Notes under the pieces: generated by a model | What the model was told of the DNA's origin: nothing | The model's database searches: none | Seen by the model: the letters and a program-made list of their open reading frames with translations, nothing else | Position numbers and translations under genes: made by a program | Shown: one piece after another, positions 62,635 through 64,000 of the stretch | How positions within the stretch are numbered: position 1 is the stretch's first letter | How the letters are laid out: each line of letters starts with the position of its first letter | From: Schaalia canis | GTDB taxonomy: Bacteria > Actinomycetota > Actinomycetes > Actinomycetales > Actinomycetaceae | NCBI RefSeq assembly: GCF_003858455.1 | Contig: NZ_RQZF01000011.1 | Location: 1 to 64,000, forward strand | Reading direction: 5' to 3' | Length of the DNA stretch: 64,000 nt

Positions 62635-63779
62635 TGATGTCTGACGTGACTGCTGCTTCTCCCCGTCCGCGTGTGCTCCTTGTCTTTGGAGGCCGCTCTG
62701 GGGAACACGAAATCTCCTGTGCTACCGCCGCCGCTTTTTTGCGCGCGATTGACCGCGAAAAATGGGATGTGCTGCCTACGGGTATCACCCGAGATGGTCA
62801 GTGGGTGCGAGTAGAGGACGATCCATCCCTCTTTGAGTTCACCGACAATGGCGGACAGCAGGTGCTGGCGGGCGAGACGCGCGTCATGCTTGCCCCGGGT
62901 GGTGCCTCGCTGCTGGAAGTGACCTACGAGGGCGAAGCCGGAGCTTCCCGGGCGGTCAGCGTTGAAGATTTGGGCAGCGTTGACGTGGTGTTGCCCCTGA
63001 TCCACGGCCCATACGGGGAAGATGGCACTATCCAGGGCCTCATGGAAATGTCGGATGTGCGCTACGTCGGCTGTGGTGTCCTGTCCTCGGCAATTTGTAT
63101 GGATAAGCACCTGACAAAGACCGTGTTGAAAGCGGCTGGTATTGAGGTTGGCCGTTGGGAACTCGTGACCACTCGTGAGTGGAATAATGACCGTGACGGC
63201 GTAGAAAGCCGCATCGCTCACCTGGGCTACCCCGTGTTTGTTAAGCCCTGCCGCGCTGGTTCTTCGCTGGGTATTACCCGTGTTGATGGCCCTGACGCGC
63301 TGGCCGCTGCAATGGATGAGGCACAGGCCCATGACCCCCGCGTCATCGTTGAGGCCTCAACAGTTGGCCGTGAGATTGAATGTGGCGTGCTTGAGAGCGC
63401 GGATGGCACGATCTCGACGGCTCCATTGGGTGAGATTGTTGTCCCTGAGGGCGGCTTTTATGACTACGACTCGAAGTATGTCGATACCGAGGCTATCGGT
63501 CTGGAGTGCCCGGCATCTATTGATCCTCTTGCTGAGGCTGAGATCCGCAGGACCGCTGCGCGCGCATTTGAAGCCTTGGCTTGTGAAGGCTTAGCCCGTG
63601 TGGACTTCTTCTATGACCCGAATACGGGGGCGATCAGCATTAACGAAGTCAACACCATGCCTGGCTTCACGCCCTATTCCATGTATCCGCAGGTGTGGGC
63701 TGCCGCTGGCCTGAGCTACCCTGCGCTGGTTGACCACCTTCTTGAGGTTGCGCTCGCTCGCCGGGTGGGCTTGCGCTGA
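62634..63779 (+). CDS. ddl: D-alanine-D-alanine ligase
   Basis: 381 residues, ATP-grasp. GGRSGEHEISCATAAAFL near 18 binds substrate; PLIHGPYGEDGTIQGLMEM near 122 follows; the Lys/Ser ATP loop is PVFVKPCRAGSSLGIT near 203; Arg-Asn metal ligands are in LARVDFFYDP and INEVNTMPGFTPYSMYP at the end (in part). It makes the dipeptide of peptidoglycan precursors. The F/Y in the omega loop cannot be judged by eye. Starts at ATG 62634 or 62637. Confidence 0.94.
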   Translation: MMSDVTAASPRPRVLLVFGGRSGEHEISCATAAAFLRAIDREKWDVLPTGITRDGQWVRVEDDPSLFEFTDNGGQQVLAGETRVMLAPGGASLLEVTYEGEAGASRAVSVEDLGSVDVVLPLIHGPYGEDGTIQGLMEMSDVRYVGCGVLSSAICMDKHLTKTVLKAAGIEVGRWELVTTREWNNDRDGVESRIAHLGYPVFVKPCRAGSSLGITRVDGPDALAAAMDEAQAHDPRVIVEASTVGREIECGVLESADGTISTAPLGEIVVPEGGFYDYDSKYVDTEAIGLECPASIDPLAEAEIRRTAARAFEALACEGLARVDFFYDPNTGAISINEVNTMPGFTPYSMYPQVWAAAGLSYPALVDHLLEVALARRVGLR

Positions 63780-63859
63780 CGCTACAGCGCCCCGGGTGTG
63801 AAGCGATACTTTTGCTGCGAATTGCGGGGCAGGGGGCGAAAAGTTGGGGCTTTATCCGG

Positions 63860-63873
63860 TAACGTGTGAACCA
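63860..63873 (+). promoter_or_regulatory. -10 box of a leaderless transcript at the window edge
   Basis: TAACGT (63860-63865), seven bases, ATG 63873; no ribosome-binding site. Confidence 0.5.
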
Positions 63874-64000
63874 TGACGAAGCCTCGGATTACTCTGGTCA
63901 CTTCTGCTGACATGCCCAACCTCTACTCTGATGAAGCGGGCCTTCTTGACGCGCTGGCTGAACGTGGCACTGATCCGCGTATTGCCGTGTGGAATGATCC
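63873..64000 (+). CDS. Start of an ATP-grasp-type protein, cut by the window end
   Basis: Only 42 residues are visible: MTKPRITLVTSADMPNLY, then DEAGLLDALAERGTDPRIAVWND. This pattern (LVTxxxxPxLxxDxxxLLxALxxRGxxxxxxxWxD) is common at the N-terminus of RimK/glutathione synthetase-like ATP-grasp proteins in Actinomycetota. The catalytic part lies outside the window, so the call is tentative. Confidence 0.5.
   Translation, partial: MTKPRITLVTSADMPNLYSDEAGLLDALAERGTDPRIAVWND

Overview
The window looks like chromosomal core DNA of a high-GC Gram-positive bacterium (Actinomycetota). The best guess is the Actinomycetaceae (Actinomyces/Schaalia-like); this is an inference from gene content and not a database match. 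Support comes from the ilvBNC order with a leader-peptide attenuator, an LtbR-type IclR regulator divergent from leuCD, DtxR-type iron boxes, a DUF3516 helicase, and many genes that start directly behind a TANNNT -10 box with no Shine-Dalgarno sequence, as in leaderless actinobacterial mRNAs. I see no transposase, integrase, phage gene, rRNA or CRISPR array.

Layout. 0.2-5.0 kb: three membrane transporters (ThrE-type exporter, Pit phosphate transporter, YidE/AAE-type antiporter). 5.2-8.7 kb: attenuated ilvBNC operon. 9.0-11.7 kb: intracellular GH29 fucosidase and an orphan sugar-binding lipoprotein. 11.9-13.9 kb: lone HsdR-N-like nuclease and an alpha/beta hydrolase. 14.1-15.1 kb: leuB. 15.2-17.8 kb: TPP riboswitch controlling an APH-fold kinase and a THI5/NMT1-like protein. 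18.0-19.1 kb: ilvE. 19.3-24.8 kb: DUF4261 protein, an iron-box-controlled ABC exporter-fold pair and a class I amidotransferase. 25-30.5 kb: rmlC/rmlD divergent pair, ilvD, a lipoate-ligase-like protein and YggS. 30.7-35.8 kb: YccF, an NgoMIV-like restriction-modification pair and a large helicase.

35.9-43.1 kb: two AgcS amino acid symporters, two FAH-family proteins (one with degraded motifs), a frameshifted NCS1 nucleobase permease and purine nucleoside phosphorylase. 43.2-47.0 kb: twin unknown proteins, a MalY-type aminotransferase and gltX. 47.3-50.9 kb: four-gene metal (probably Mn/Fe/Zn) ABC operon behind an iron box. 51.0-53.3 kb: tRNA-Gln, two tRNA-Glu genes and a drug-type ABC exporter. 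53.4-56.5 kb: ltbR-like regulator and leuCD. 56.6-64 kb: murA, lipid kinase, plsC, two related lipoproteins, gpsA, ddl and the start of an ATP-grasp protein (cell envelope and phospholipid genes).

The main theme is branched-chain amino acid synthesis. ilvBNC, ilvE, ilvD, leuB and leuCD lie at five separate loci, each with its own control: a leader peptide for ilvBNC, an IclR regulator for leuCD, and hairpins of unknown role before leuB and ilvE. leuA is not in the window. Metal homeostasis (two DtxR-type boxes) and thiamine control (TPP riboswitch) are the other regulated circuits. Nearly every transcription unit ends in a strong GC-rich hairpin, often shared by convergent genes. Coordinates of short sites were counted by eye and may be off by a base or two.
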